From M55B127 sp034521955 (GTDB lineage Bacteria > Bacillota > Halanaerobiia > Halanaerobiales > M55B127): DNA of 64,000 nt. The DNA lies in contig JAXHLT010000003.1 of NCBI GenBank assembly GCA_034521955.1, forward strand, positions 868,001 through 932,000, written 5' to 3'. The notes below the pieces were generated by a model that ran no database searches, had not been told where the DNA came from, and saw nothing but the letters and a program-made list of their open reading frames with translations. Both the position numbers and the translations under genes were made by a program. Position 1 is the first letter of the stretch, and the number at the start of each line of letters is the position of its first letter. Shown here piece after piece: positions 48,982 through 59,027 of the stretch.

Positions 48982-51617
48982 TCTGCACCTCCTTTTTTAA
49001 TTTTTCTAACTCATTCTTTATTTCTTTTTTTTCACTGATATCTCTGAAGGTTAAAGCTGCTCCTTTAATTACATTATTTTCAGTTCGATAAGGATGAATA
49101 TGCATCATATGCCACTGATTCTCTTCGGTCTGCACTTCAATATCCTTGGGTATCAGAGACGATAGCACTTCCTGAGTGTCTTCAACCAGGTTGTCGTAGT
49201 TTTTAAGATTAGAAGCTATATGATCTACCGGTCGACCAATATCAGTTTCTATTAAATTGATAAATTTAGTCGCTGAAGGCGTAAATCTTAAAATATTTAG
49301 ATCAAGATCAACAAAGACTGTTCCGATACCGGTTCCAGTCAGGAGATTTTTCATATCAGTATTTGCCTGAGTCAGCTCGGTCACCTTATTTTCAAGTTCA
49401 GCATTGACTGTTTTAAGCTCTTCATTAAGAGACTGGAGTTCTTCTTTTGAAGTCTCGAGTTCTTCATTGGCAGATTGCAGTTCTTCATTAAGAGACTGCA
49501 GCTCCTCATTCGAAGATTTTAATTCTTCATTGGCTGTCTGTAATTCTTCTACTGTATTTTGTAAAGATTCTTCCTTGGCCTGAAGCTTCTGGCGAAGGTT
49601 AGCGATGATTTTTCGGCTCTCTTCTGCAGTAATATCCTGATCAGAGTCTAATAGATTATCGTTCTCGGGAGAGACATTATTTTCCATTATCTTCTTTTCT
49701 TCTAAAACTACCAGGTATAATTTTGAACCTAAGGTAGTTTCAATTGTATTTTGAACAGGAATTACAGTTAGATCAACCACTGTGATATCATTATTTCCCT
49801 CAACCTGAATATCAGATTGATAAACTTTTTCTTTATGCTGAGCAGATTGATGTAAAGCTATTGTCAGATCGTTTAACAGTCCAGGACGGGCCATCCTAAG
49901 AATATTATTAACTCCACTCCTACCAGGAGCAGGTTCTAGATATTTTCCTGTTCTACCGTGGATATAAAGAATTTCACCAGTCTTTGTAACCAGAATAGCA
50001 GGATGTGAAAACTCCTGCAGCAAGTTCTGTTCAGTTAACTCCTTTAAGGTTAAATCTTCTTGCTTTTTAGAAATTATATTTTTTTTCGAGAAATTGATAT
50101 TATTAGTCGATTTTGCAGGTAATAATATATTATATTTTGGAAGACTATCACTTTTAATTGTCTTTTTTAAGCTGATAAATCTTCCATTTGCTGCTGATAG
50201 TTTCAAAATAGTTATTAGCCTCTCCTAATGTTTCAGAACTACCCAAAAAAAGAAACGCTCCAGGTTCAAGGGCATAGCGGAAGAGAGAAATAACTTTTTC
50301 CTGCAGTTCCCTATTCATATAGATCAAAAGATTGCGACAGCTTATTAGATCAAGGCAGGAGAAAGGTGGATCTTCAGTCAAATTCTGTTCAGAAAAAATA
50401 ACCATCTCCCTTATTCTCTTCTTGATTTTGTATTTTTTATTTACTTCATCAAAGTTAAAAAAATGGGACAGTCGTTTGGCTGAGATATCATCAGCAATAG
50501 TTGCTGGAAAGATTCCCCTTCGGGCAGATTGGATGGCATTAGCATCAATATCTGTAGCAAAAATCTGGATATTAAACTTCTGCTTAAATTCTTCCTGACA
50601 CTCATCCAAAAGTATGGCTAGAGAATAGGCCTCCTCACCCGTAGAACAGCCCGGGACCCAGATCCGCAGATTACCTTCTTCCTGATTTTTAGCAAATAGC
50701 TGGAAAATAACCTCCTTTTTGAGAATATCAAACGCCTTTTGATCTCGAAAAAAACTGGTTACTCCTATCAGCAGACTTTGAAAAAACTTTCCTACTTCCT
50801 CAGGTGACTGCTGCAGGTACTTGTAATATTTCACAATTGTATTGATCTGTTGAACTGACATCCGAAGCTGAATTCTACGTAAAATAGTAGTTTTTTTATA
50901 ATAAGAAAAATCATGGCCGGTATGATTGCGCAGAATGAGAAAGATCTTTTTTAAAACTTTTTTATCATCTAAATTGGTCTCTTTACTTTCAGCTGAGCCT
51001 AAAAGACCAAAAGCATGTTCGGTATAACTGCATAATTCTTCAAGCATAGCAGCAGGTTCCAATTCATAATCTACCAGCCCGGTTTTTAAAGCATTAATGG
51101 GCATTCCATCATACTTAGCTGTTTTTGGATTCTGAACCATAGCCATCCCACCCTGACCTTTAATAGCCCTTAATCCCAGAGTTCCGTCACTGCCGGTTCC
51201 AGACAGGATCACACAGATTGCATACTCTGCTTTAGCATCAGCTAAAGAGCGGAAAAATATATCTATAGGTGTCCGATGTCCTCGGGGAGAAGAAGGATTT
51301 TTAAGGTGCAGGCTACCATCCTTAAATGTCATATCATATTTTGGTGGGATGATATAAGTACAATCTGGTTCTACCACCATCCCATCTGTAACTTCTTTAA
51401 CCTCCATTTTGGTATGTCTCTGGATAATATCAGTAAGAACACTTTTATGATCAGGAGCTAGATGCTGTATAAGCACAAAGGCCATCCCAGTTTTACTATC
51501 ATTAGGCATACCAGAAAAAAACTCTTTAAAAGCATCCAGTCCTCCGGCTGATGCCCCAATACCAACTATAGGAAAATTTTGATTTTTATTTGTTTCAACA
51601 TTATTTTTTGATGTCAT
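48968..51617 (-). pseudogene. CheB-CheR-PAS fusion sensor, one frameshift
   Basis: ATG 51617 with GGAGGA upstream. CheB methylesterase (Ser in VGIGASAGGLDAF, His in IQHLAPDH, Asp in SGTGSDGT), then CheR methyltransferase (LRIWVPGCSTGEEAYSLAIL), then after a shift in an A6 run near 50163 a PAS domain, a long repeating coiled coil (units like LQSLNEELQSANEELE) and a second PAS. CheB-CheR-PAS fusions are known multidomain sensors, often next to hybrid kinases; here the partner is a GGDEF-HD-GYP protein. No response-regulator domain is fused. Confidence 0.88.
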
Positions 51618-52069
51618 AATAATCCTCCTTCTTCATTTTTATTTAGTTAATTCTGCATAAGTTTTTTTATTCCTGTATGATTATATAAATAGCTCTTCTG
51701 AAATAGAAGTCTATCTTAAAAAAGACACCAGTTAATTTGTGGTTTATCTCAAATATTTTTAATTAAATTTTCGAATACAGTACTTTTCTATTGTGTTCCT
51801 TGTAAATTTAAAAGATAGTGGGTGGAACTAGAATCTTTTTCATGCTATTTTCGTCGTATCGAAATGTGAACCCGACAATGGCAAAATGTCTGTAGTGCGG
51901 TAGAATCTAAAGAGTTTGAGGGGAAGATTAGTCCAAAATATTATGTGAACCAGAGGTGGCTATTTTGCTATGGCGCTCCACCTTATTAACGGGGAAGTTC
52001 GATACCTACCTGGGGAGAAGAGAGTGCCGATAGACAGATACTATAAATCAGTAGACATATAGACATAAA
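51618..52069 (+). other. Intergenic region with a probable mobile-element scrap
   Basis: 51830-52060 has a higher GC content than its surroundings and coding-like pieces on the plus strand: GKISPKYYVNQRWLFC, then in another frame MALHLINGEVRYLPGEKRVP and DRYYKSVDI with a stop. The stretch around GACAATGGCAAAATGTC (51870) recalls IS21-type termini. The family could not be settled. Confidence 0.35.
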
Positions 52070-52112
52070 AAAAGAGCCCATCTCACCTTATTAGGTCAAA
52101 TGAGCTCAGCCA
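52070..52112 (-). terminator. Terminator after the Gam-like gene
   Basis: Minus-strand imperfect stem GAGCTCATTTGACCT with AGGTGAGATGGGCTC, followed by seven Ts. Confidence 0.8.
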
Positions 52113-52157
52113 TTATAACAAGTCATTAAGTTTTCCATATAATCTATCACCTCCATA

Positions 52158-52706
52158 TTATTTTTTAACTTTGATCTTAAACTTCTCACCCCTTTCTTCG
52201 ATACTAATACTTCTCACAACTTCACCAGTCGTTTCTATAACTACCTTATCACCAACTGCTTTAACTAATTTCTTCAGTTTCTTTTATCCACCTTCTCAAC
52301 CACTTTAACAGATGTTTTAATATTTTCTTTAGCAAACTCTAACAACTCCTTTTCATCATAATGCCACTTATCTCTTTTCTTTCCGAATTGTAATTTACCA
52401 AAGGGCAGTTTTAGTGTTTTCAATTCTGGGTCATCTTCCTTTAGCTTTAAGACAAAACCTTTAAGTAAATTATGAAAATAGTCTATGCCGTTTTGTAAAT
52501 TATCATTTTCTGATTTAAGCCGGTCTTTAACTTCTAAAATTTCAGAATTGAGTTTATTGATTTCAGTGTCAACTAAATTATCATTCTCAGTCTGTTTTTT
52601 TCTTTAAGTGTCTTATCTTTCTGAGTGTCCAGTTAGCCTTGCCCTTATTGTCGATTATAAACCCATCATTTTTCTGACCTTTTTGCTTTTCTTCTACTTG
52701 TAACAT
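52158..52706 (-). pseudogene. Mu Gam-like DNA-end-binding protein, frameshifted
   Basis: From ATG 52706 (AGGAGTG upstream) the frame reads GQKNDGFIIDNKGKANWTLRK and stops at HLKKKTD; the next frame gives NDNLVDTEINKLNSEI to LKLPFGKLQFGKKRDKW and KVVEKVDK; the last frame gives LKKLVKAVGDKVVIETTGE to KFKIKVKK. Together, about 182 residues with the Gam plan: coiled N-terminal half, LP.GKL..... W, and VGDKV...TGE....V..ERGEKF. Gam of phage Mu binds DNA ends and blocks nucleases. No other phage genes remain nearby except the small gene just upstream. Confidence 0.75.
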
Positions 52707-52730
52707 TATTAATTCACTCCTTTTTTTTGA

Positions 52731-52874
52731 TTAAAACGGTTCTTGATCAACAGAACAATTCACTTCTTTTAGATGATTTTTCTCAGAATAAAATTCCTCG
52801 ATATATTCTTCTTTTATCTTATTTTCTGCAACTTCAATTGGATTTTTATTATTATTATCATCTAAATTACACAT
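52731..52874 (-). CDS. Small acidic 47-residue protein next to the Gam-like gene
   Basis: ATG 52874 sits behind an excellent AAGGAGGTGATCAAG site. The product is acidic and probably helical (VAENKIKEEYIEEFYSEKNH) with two Cys (positions 3 and 40) and no membrane segment. It ends 24 nt before the Gam-like gene, so they were probably one phage-derived operon. No family recognised. The strong ribosome site and complete frame support a real gene. Confidence 0.55.
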   Translation of the reverse strand: MCNLDDNNNKNPIEVAENKIKEEYIEEFYSEKNHLKEVNCSVDQEPF

Positions 52875-52932
52875 CTTGATCACCTCCTTTTATTTGTTCA
52901 TGTAATGTGTTCATAATAAGAGTTTTTTTATC

Positions 52933-53240
52933 CAATAAATATGCTAAAAACATTTAAATGGCATAGATAAAGATTATATGTTTTTCAATATAAGGCAAAA
53001 GTTTACTTGTAGTAGGGGGATTAGAACTAGGTCTTTATATGAAAGATTATAGAGAAGGGCGGCTTCGAAAGATTGCTGTTTACTTGATAATTATCAATAG
53101 TTAGGGTCATGAATAAATCAAAAAATTTCTAGGCATAAAAAAATCCGCTAACCTCTTTAAGGCCAACGGACTTTGATTGTTATTTGGTTTTAGTGTTTAC
53201 GCTCAAGTTCTTTCTGACAATGGAAAAATGTATTTTGCAG
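52933..53240 (+). repeat. 0.3-kb direct repeat, copy 1
   Basis: Aligns along its whole length with 63697-64000 in the same orientation. Shared blocks include AAAAACATTTAAAT, AAAAGTTT.CTTGTAG, TCGAAAGATTGCTGTTT, CTTGATAATT.TCAATAGTTAG and TTCTTTCTGACA. No long frame on either strand. It covers the region just downstream of the HD-GYP gene at 53248. 52875-52932 holds only the small gene's ribosome site. Confidence 0.8.
53137..53170 (-). terminator. Terminator of the HD-GYP gene at 53248
   Basis: Minus-strand stem TCCGTTGGCCTT with AGGTTAGCGGA, followed by seven Ts; inside repeat copy 1, but poorly kept in copy 2. Confidence 0.75.
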
Positions 53241-53247
53241 TTACAAA

Positions 53248-55119
53248 CTATTTATATATATCACTCTTATTTTTCAATCCACCAATATCCTCTTCTACAA
53301 ATATTTCCACCAGCTCTGGATCAAACTGACTACCAGCACATCTTTTTAATTCTTTTATAGCTTCTTCTTTGCTTATGGGAACTTTATAGGGCCTACCATT
53401 AGTCATCACATCATAGGCATCAATAATACTAATAATACGTGCTAGTAAGGGTGTTTCTTCTCCTTTAAGCCCCCGAGGATAACCACCGCCATTCCAATGT
53501 TCATGATGAGCAAGAATTAAATAAGCTACAGGAGCAAATTCTTCTATAGACTGAGCAATAGCAAATCCTTTGATGGGGTGCTCTTTAATTACCTCCCATT
53601 CTTGATTAGAGAGAGCTGTAGGGCTTTTTAAAATTTTTTCAGCAATATTTATTTTACCAATATCGTGAAGATTTGCAAGTAAAGATAGGTGAGTTAACTG
53701 TTGATTGCTTAATCCAACTTTTTTCCCCATTTTCAAGCTTAAAAGACGCATTCTTTCAGCATGTTCTTTTGTTTCATAACTTTTAGCCCCTAATATTTTA
53801 AGCATATTTTGTACCATAATATTTTTAGAACTACTTTTTATCATTAGTTTGTCTACCAACATTCTATCCTCTGCTCTGTGTAATACTTTATATATATCCT
53901 GTTGAAGTTCTTTTTTAGTAGCAGCACCTATTCCTAAAGAAACATTTACTTCATTTACTTTAGTTTCCTCACATTTATCGGTTATTTCAGCACATATCTT
54001 CTTTGCCTCTTCTTCTTTGGTCTGAGAAAGTAATATTATAAAATCATCCCCACCCCAGCGAGCTACAATATCTTTCTTTGATACACAGGATAAAAGTAAA
54101 TCGGCCGTCACGACTAATAATTTATCTCCTTCTTTATGACCATAGGTATCATTGAACAGTTTTAAACCATTAATATCGGTCACAATAATACTTAATGGTA
54201 GGTGCTTTTTATTGTCCAATTTTCTTATTGTCTCCTCCATATAGGAATAAGTATACAGCCCCGTTAAGATATCTTTTGAAACATTAGAAAATACCATAAC
54301 TGCTCCCTGTATTACATCTTCGCCTTCCTGAATAGGAGCAGCACTTTCTTTTATTTGATATCTATGGCCTTTTTTATCAATTAAAGTTGTATCATCTGGC
54401 AGATTTATAGTTTTACCATACACCAGAACTTCTTCCATTGGAAAATCCTTAGATTCCCCGGTTACAGAATGTATTAAGTCAAAAACCTCTTCCAACTTCT
54501 TCCCTTTTGCCTCATCTATTTTATAGCCTGTTAACATTTCTGCAACGGGATTCATAATGTCTATACAGAGGTTTTCATCAGTAGTAATAACTCCATCTCC
54601 AATTGAATTAAGAATGGTTTTAAGTTTCCTTTCTGACTTTTTAAATTCTTGATTCTGATAAAGGTTTTTTAAATGTAATTCTATAAATTCTTTAAATTCT
54701 TTTAATAAAGTCTCTGTTCTATCACTGAATTTATTTTCTTTTGTATCAAGAATACAGATTGTACCAAAAAAATCACCATCAGGCCATTTTAGTGGAAATC
54801 CTAGATAAGAGATCATACCTAACTCAATGTCAGGATTATTTTTCCATTTTTCATCTTTTAAAGCATTTGGTACTAGTAATTTTTGATCAGTTTTAATAAC
54901 TTCTTCACAATAAAGCCCAGGAAGTTTTTCTTTATCACCAACATTATAGGGATTATCCTTTGTCTGGCTAGAACGAAATACTTCCATATAGGGAGGATTA
55001 ACTTTCATGATTAGGCTGACAGTTACTCCAGCTAATTCAGCTATAATATTTGTTATTTTTTGCCAGCTGGTTATGATCTCTTCAGGTATTTCAATATCTT
55101 TTGTTTCTATAGAATCCAT
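53248..55119 (-). CDS. GAF-PAS-GGDEF-HD-GYP protein (paralogue B, GGDDF variant)
   Basis: 623 residues, intact. GAF (about 15-160; LGMISYLGFPLKWPDGDFFG), PAS (165-285; ILNSIGDGVITTDENL), GGDEF domain (290-420) and HD-GYP (430-610; LHDIGKINI, HHEHWNGGGYP). The cyclase signature reads GGDDF instead of GGDEF, and the inhibitory-site Arg is replaced (SKKD). The conserved Asp of the GYP motif is Asn. It is nearly the same as the protein encoded at 59028-60845 but has a longer GAF-PAS linker. Probably mainly a phosphodiesterase or a c-di-GMP/GTP sensor. AAAGGGGTG before ATG. Confidence 0.92.
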   Translation of the reverse strand: MDSIETKDIEIPEEIITSWQKITNIIAELAGVTVSLIMKVNPPYMEVFRSSQTKDNPYNVGDKEKLPGLYCEEVIKTDQKLLVPNALKDEKWKNNPDIELGMISYLGFPLKWPDGDFFGTICILDTKENKFSDRTETLLKEFKEFIELHLKNLYQNQEFKKSERKLKTILNSIGDGVITTDENLCIDIMNPVAEMLTGYKIDEAKGKKLEEVFDLIHSVTGESKDFPMEEVLVYGKTINLPDDTTLIDKKGHRYQIKESAAPIQEGEDVIQGAVMVFSNVSKDILTGLYTYSYMEETIRKLDNKKHLPLSIIVTDINGLKLFNDTYGHKEGDKLLVVTADLLLSCVSKKDIVARWGGDDFIILLSQTKEEEAKKICAEITDKCEETKVNEVNVSLGIGAATKKELQQDIYKVLHRAEDRMLVDKLMIKSSSKNIMVQNMLKILGAKSYETKEHAERMRLLSLKMGKKVGLSNQQLTHLSLLANLHDIGKINIAEKILKSPTALSNQEWEVIKEHPIKGFAIAQSIEEFAPVAYLILAHHEHWNGGGYPRGLKGEETPLLARIISIIDAYDVMTNGRPYKVPISKEEAIKELKRCAGSQFDPELVEIFVEEDIGGLKNKSDIYK

Positions 55120-55235
55120 CTTTTCACCCCTTTAAAACCATCTAATAATATTAAATTTAGAATAAATGTTTTTTCAACATATTAATACAATGTCTAAATA
55201 CCGACTTTATGAATCGGCTTTTTTTGAATTAGTTA

Positions 55236-56990
55236 TTAATTTTCATTTTTGATTAAACTAATAAACTCTTTTACTAAATCAGGATCAAACTTATCATCAG
55301 CCTGTCTTTTTATTTCTTTTAAGGCTGTTTCTTTACTTCTTGTGTTTTTTTCACCTCTACCATTTACTAACAAGTCATAATTATCAACAATAGTAAATAT
55401 CCTTGCCAATAAGGGAATCTCCTCATGTTTTAGCCCCTGGGGATAACCTTTACCATCCCACCTTTCATGATGAGATAAAATAAGATCTGCAATATTGCTC
55501 AATTCAGGTATCGAATGAGAAATACGATAGCCGTATTCGGCATGTCCTTTTAATTTTTCATGCTCTTCTTCTGTTAACTGACTTATGTTTTTTTCAACTT
55601 CTTCTTTCACACTTATTTTCCCTATATCATGAGATTCTGCAAGTAGCTTTAATTTTTCGTTTTGTTCACTATTTAAATTAAGTTTCTCGGCAAATTTTAG
55701 CACAAGCTTCTTCACCGTTTTAATATGATCTTGACTTTCATCAGTTTCTTTTCTAAGCTTCTTATTAATATTGGATATTATCTCTTGTTTGGCTTTTATA
55801 CTTTCAGATGTCTTATTTTGATACATATTATCATCTGCTGTTTTAAAGACATGATCGATATCTTGACTTATATTATTTTTAGTTGCAACTCCGAGAGCAA
55901 TACTTATTATTCCTTCACCAACAAAATTAGAACAATTTTGATTAATCCTTTGGGATACTGCTTTACCGATACTGTAATTCGTATTCGGTAGTAATATAGC
56001 GAACTCATCTCCACCGATTCTTGCTAATATATCTTCATCTCTTAAATTTTTTTCCAAAATTTGAGCTGTATTTTTAATGAGTTGGTCCCCTTGATCATGT
56101 CCAAAAACATCATTTACTAATTTTAAACTATTAATATCTCCCATTATAATAGTTAAGGGAAGTTGTCGTTTAGTATCTAATCTTTTGATTTCTTCCATAA
56201 AATAGTCACGATTATATAAACCGGTTAGTTGGTCATGAAATCTTAAATGTTTGATTTCTTTCTCGTATTGTTTTTGTTTTGACACATCCACCATAATTAT
56301 TAATTTTAAATTAATATTTTGATATACTAGATTTGAATACCGTAAATCGACCCACTTTTCCTGATTATTAACAGTTAACTTAATAGTCAATTTCTCTTTT
56401 TCCATATTTCCCTGTTTTGATAGATACTTATTAAACGTTTTATTTTTTATAAAATTAGTTATCTTTTTTTCTAATATATTTTTCTTTTTTTCTTCTAAAA
56501 TATCCAAAAAAGCTTTGTTAACATACTTTATTTTGTTATCTTCAAATAATATACTAATTCCTGTCGGGTTTTTGTCAGTTAAATTCTGATATATTTGGGT
56601 TGATAAAAATAATTTTCTTACATTTAATAAATTCTTGATACGTGAATTTAAAATTTTCTGTTTAATAGGAGTCTGGACTATCTCATCTATGATTTTCATG
56701 TATTTGTCGGGTATTTTTTCATAAGAAACCCGAGTGATTAAAATGAGTGGTAAATAAAGAGAAGTATTTGATTGCTTAATACTTATAATTTGATCTTTGT
56801 ATTCGGCAAAACCTGGTTCATCCACTATTATTATATCTACATCTTCAAATTTATCCGAAGTAGTCAATACTTCATATTTTTTAGTTAAATAATTTTCTAA
56901 AATTTTGCGATTTTCTTGATGGTTAACTAAAAGTATGACTTTACTTTTTTTAATTAAATTGAGTTGGCTACCTAAATTATTAGTGTCCAT
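55236..56990 (-). CDS. Receiver-like PAS-GGDEF-HD-GYP protein coupled to KaiC-like ATPase
   Basis: 584 residues, intact. A receiver-like domain (about 13-118; VILLVNHQENRKILENYL, IIIVDEP, LPLILITR, PIKQKILNSRI), PAS (125-245), GGDEF (RDED inhibitory site, ARIGGDEFAILLP) and HD-GYP (ESHDIGKISV; HHERWDGKGYP). Both enzymatic motifs are complete, so it could make and degrade c-di-GMP. Its ATG overlaps the stop of the KaiC-like gene (TAATG), so the two are translated together, which suggests that the ATPase feeds the receiver-like domain. Confidence 0.9.
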   Translation of the reverse strand: MDTNNLGSQLNLIKKSKVILLVNHQENRKILENYLTKKYEVLTTSDKFEDVDIIIVDEPGFAEYKDQIISIKQSNTSLYLPLILITRVSYEKIPDKYMKIIDEIVQTPIKQKILNSRIKNLLNVRKLFLSTQIYQNLTDKNPTGISILFEDNKIKYVNKAFLDILEEKKKNILEKKITNFIKNKTFNKYLSKQGNMEKEKLTIKLTVNNQEKWVDLRYSNLVYQNINLKLIIMVDVSKQKQYEKEIKHLRFHDQLTGLYNRDYFMEEIKRLDTKRQLPLTIIMGDINSLKLVNDVFGHDQGDQLIKNTAQILEKNLRDEDILARIGGDEFAILLPNTNYSIGKAVSQRINQNCSNFVGEGIISIALGVATKNNISQDIDHVFKTADDNMYQNKTSESIKAKQEIISNINKKLRKETDESQDHIKTVKKLVLKFAEKLNLNSEQNEKLKLLAESHDIGKISVKEEVEKNISQLTEEEHEKLKGHAEYGYRISHSIPELSNIADLILSHHERWDGKGYPQGLKHEEIPLLARIFTIVDNYDLLVNGRGEKNTRSKETALKEIKRQADDKFDPDLVKEFISLIKNEN

Positions 56991-58453
56991 TATTTCTTCT
57001 CCGGCCTCTCATCAAAAATTTCAGGATTACCAGTTAAAATACCTCTCATATTATCTAACGGTGCTCCTACTTTGATTCCCTCTGATGTTATTCTATATCT
57101 TCGCATAGTATTCTCGAAATCACTCATCCTCATTTTTAAAATACCAATTGCCTTTTCTAACTTACCATTCATTTCTAAGTAACGTAAAAATAATACATTA
57201 TCTGCTAAATAACTGGTATCTGTCGATGTAATACTGAACTCCCCAGTAATATTTTTAATTTCATTTGTCATAAACACAGTAATTCCTTGTGACTTTAAAT
57301 AATCAAATAAAGCATGCAGTTTTCTGACCATATTATTTGCATTATTTTCAGTTTTAAAAGTTAAAAAATAACTGGAAATAGAATCTATTAAAACTATAGA
57401 CGTACCTTGCTGTTCGATATCGCTTTTAACTTTATAGGAAAACTCATCAGGATGATATTCTAATGGACTAATTGTTTTTACCAAAAGATTATTGTTAGCA
57501 ATCATTTTTTCTAACGGTATATTTATCGCCTTGCATCTATCTATTAAAGCCTTATGACTTTCTTCAAAGGTATATATAATTGCTTTTTTTCCTTTTTCAG
57601 CACTATTTTTAATAAATTGTGTCCCTAAGGTTGTTTTACCAACTCCACTTTGACCAGTTATTAAAGTAATAGTCCCTTCTTGTATACCTCCTGAAAGCAT
57701 TTTATCTATCTCAAAAATACCCGAATCAATTTTATTTTTTCCCGGGGGGGTGTCATAATTTGAAACTTTCAATTGCGGATAAACTTCAATTCCTTTATTA
57801 TTAAACTTCATTGAATGGTCACCTTTATTAAAGTCAGATCCCCTGTATTTACTTATTTCTAAACTATGTTGCTGATCATGATATGTTAGATTTATTATGC
57901 CATCTACCATAAATTGCAAATCATCATCATTAATAGTAGTGCCTACTTCAGAAGTTAATAAAATTGTTGAATTATATTTTTTTACAAACTGAATAAATGA
58001 TAAAATTTGTTTTCTAAATTTAAAATCATCTGAAGTAAGATACTTCAGTTGAGTAAAACCATCAAAAAATATTCGATCAGGTTTTATATTATCTATTGTA
58101 TTAGTTAATTTCTCAATTATTGGTTCTTGTTCCATTTCAGAAGAGGAAAATAGATCATAATCCATATTATTAGCAATAAAATCGGATTTAGGACTTAAAT
58201 CCAAAAAAGTTATTTTATCCATAGGAAAACCATATTTTTTCCCATTTTGTTTTATTTTTTCAACATCTTCAGTCATGCTGACAAAGAGTAACTTCTCATC
58301 ACTTTTTAACCCTTCTACTAAAAAATGTATTCCCAAAGTTGTTTTACCTGTTCCAGGTCCGCCTCTTACTAAATAAAACCGTGAAGGGATTAATCCACCT
58401 TCTAATATTTCATCAAAACCAACGATTCCAGTTTTTAACAGCCTTTTAGTCAA
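56990..58453 (-). CDS. KaiC-like tandem RecA ATPase
   Basis: 487 residues from a TTG start with AAGGAGG upstream. Two RecA/KaiC domains: Walker A GGPGTGKT at 32-39 with KaiC start GIVGFDEILEGGL, and Walker A GQSGVGKT at 267-274. The second domain has the paired catalytic Glu of KaiC (YTFEESH); the first has TED at the same place. Walker B-like strands are RIFFDGF and IVLIDSIS. Family members are KaiC or RadA-like signalling ATPases; kaiA and kaiB are absent. The short C-terminus lacks an obvious KaiA-binding tail. Encoded directly before a receiver-PAS-GGDEF-HD-GYP protein. Confidence 0.9.
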   Translation of the reverse strand: MTKRLLKTGIVGFDEILEGGLIPSRFYLVRGGPGTGKTTLGIHFLVEGLKSDEKLLFVSMTEDVEKIKQNGKKYGFPMDKITFLDLSPKSDFIANNMDYDLFSSSEMEQEPIIEKLTNTIDNIKPDRIFFDGFTQLKYLTSDDFKFRKQILSFIQFVKKYNSTILLTSEVGTTINDDDLQFMVDGIINLTYHDQQHSLEISKYRGSDFNKGDHSMKFNNKGIEVYPQLKVSNYDTPPGKNKIDSGIFEIDKMLSGGIQEGTITLITGQSGVGKTTLGTQFIKNSAEKGKKAIIYTFEESHKALIDRCKAINIPLEKMIANNNLLVKTISPLEYHPDEFSYKVKSDIEQQGTSIVLIDSISSYFLTFKTENNANNMVRKLHALFDYLKSQGITVFMTNEIKNITGEFSITSTDTSYLADNVLFLRYLEMNGKLEKAIGILKMRMSDFENTMRRYRITSEGIKVGAPLDNMRGILTGNPEIFDERPEKK

Positions 58454-59027
58454 ATTTTTTCCTCCTTCTATAATAATATCGTATAACCCATATATATCTC
58501 TTATATATTATAATTTTACAGTGAATGTACCAAACTACAAATATAATAAATTAAGTTACTTGTTTAGACATTAATTACACTTGCTTTATTCAAATAAATT
58601 TTTTTTAGCATTGTAATTATATTATTCGAAGTTTGCCCTGATATAATAAACACATATTTTATTAATTACTCGATTATCTTTATTATAGTATCTTAATCGC
58701 AGTGGTTTCCCTGATAACTATAAAAATGGCTATAATCTTATCTTATTCACCCATCTACCCTTAATATTGAAGATATAACCTTCACCTGATCCATAACAAA
58801 AAGGATTACATTTATTTATCATAACTCAATATTTAAAACTCAGTTTCTATATTTTCTAAACTTGTTTATTAATACTTCAGCACATTCATCAAGTTATTCT
58901 TTGTTATGCTGTTCACTTGACTTGTAAGCTAATATCTTTATCTTATTTACTTTTCTCCAACTAATGTATCTAAATTTCAATAAATAGGTTCATATTTTAA
59001 ACTGATTATTACTTTCTAAGTAATTTT
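58454..59027 (-). other. Intergenic region with possible decayed coding sequence
   Basis: Minus strand 58990-58690 contains coding-like pieces in different frames, such as INKIKILAYKSSEQHN, LDECAEVLINKFRKYR and NKCNPFCYGSGEGYIFN. No family is recognised. 58454-58690 shows nothing. Confidence 0.35.

Noticed and set aside
51840..53243. IS21-type element bounded by GACAATGG...AAAATGT motifs at 51870 and 53215
   Set aside because: The two motifs have the same orientation, not inverted, and no istA or istB sequence lies between them.
55190..55230. Hairpin with a T run downstream on the plus strand
   Set aside because: The short stem points the wrong way for the surrounding minus-strand genes, so it is not called as a terminator.
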